The translations under genes and the position numbers were made by a program. Source: Mariprofundaceae bacterium (lineage in GTDB: Bacteria > Pseudomonadota > Zetaproteobacteria > Mariprofundales > Mariprofundaceae). From it: a stretch of DNA of 5,387 nt. The stretch is taken from the NCBI GenBank assembly GCA_030950965.1, contig JAUZQP010000203.1, forward strand, positions 1-5,387. The letters run 5' to 3'. Shown piece after piece: positions 5,382 through 5,387 of the stretch. Positions within the stretch are counted from its first letter, which is position 1; each line of letters opens with the position of its first letter. The notes under the pieces were generated by a model. It saw only the letters and a program-made list of their open reading frames with translations. It was not told the origin of the DNA and searched no databases.

Positions 5382-5387
5382 AACCAT

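Overview
The window is 5.4 kb of ordinary, protein-rich bacterial chromosome at moderate G+C. It points to a Gram-negative proteobacterium: there is an adjacent PBP2/RodA elongasome pair, a Fur family regulator with a textbook Fur box, a membrane-anchored class III adenylate cyclase and a short single-RRM protein. All genes read on the + strand. The class (gamma-, zeta- or another proteobacterial group) cannot be fixed from this sequence alone.

Layout. Bases 1-1750 hold the 3' end of mrdA (PBP2 transpeptidase) overlapping rodA (SEDS glycosyltransferase) by four bases, the lateral cell-wall synthesis pair. Bases 1747-3035 form an iron module: a promoter whose 17-bp spacer is filled by a perfect Fur box, a short Fur-like repressor gene that appears to start at the predicted transcription start (leaderless), and, 12 bp downstream, an FTR1/EfeU-type iron permease with a strong ribosome binding site. 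The simplest reading is an iron-repressed, autoregulated regulator-transporter operon.

Bases 3036-5126 form a more plastic segment. Two 164-165 bp palindromic elements (about 91% identical by my count, direct orientation, TTA at both ends) bracket a class III adenylate cyclase gene. This gene has an eight-C run between its Shine-Dalgarno sequence and its start codon. A small REP-like hairpin lies just before the second element. Just after it, the minus strand carries a structured block of about 95 bases that resembles the 5' end of a group II intron.

Bases 5009-5381 contain a leader with three strong hairpins and a repeated nine-base motif, followed by the RRM RNA-binding protein gene. The arrangement suggests post-transcriptional control, possibly by temperature or by the protein itself.

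I see no CRISPR array, tRNA, rRNA, complete transposase gene or plainly new multi-gene system. The most distinctive observations are the leaderless Fur-boxed operon, the paired palindromic elements around the cyclase gene, and the structured leader of the RRM gene.
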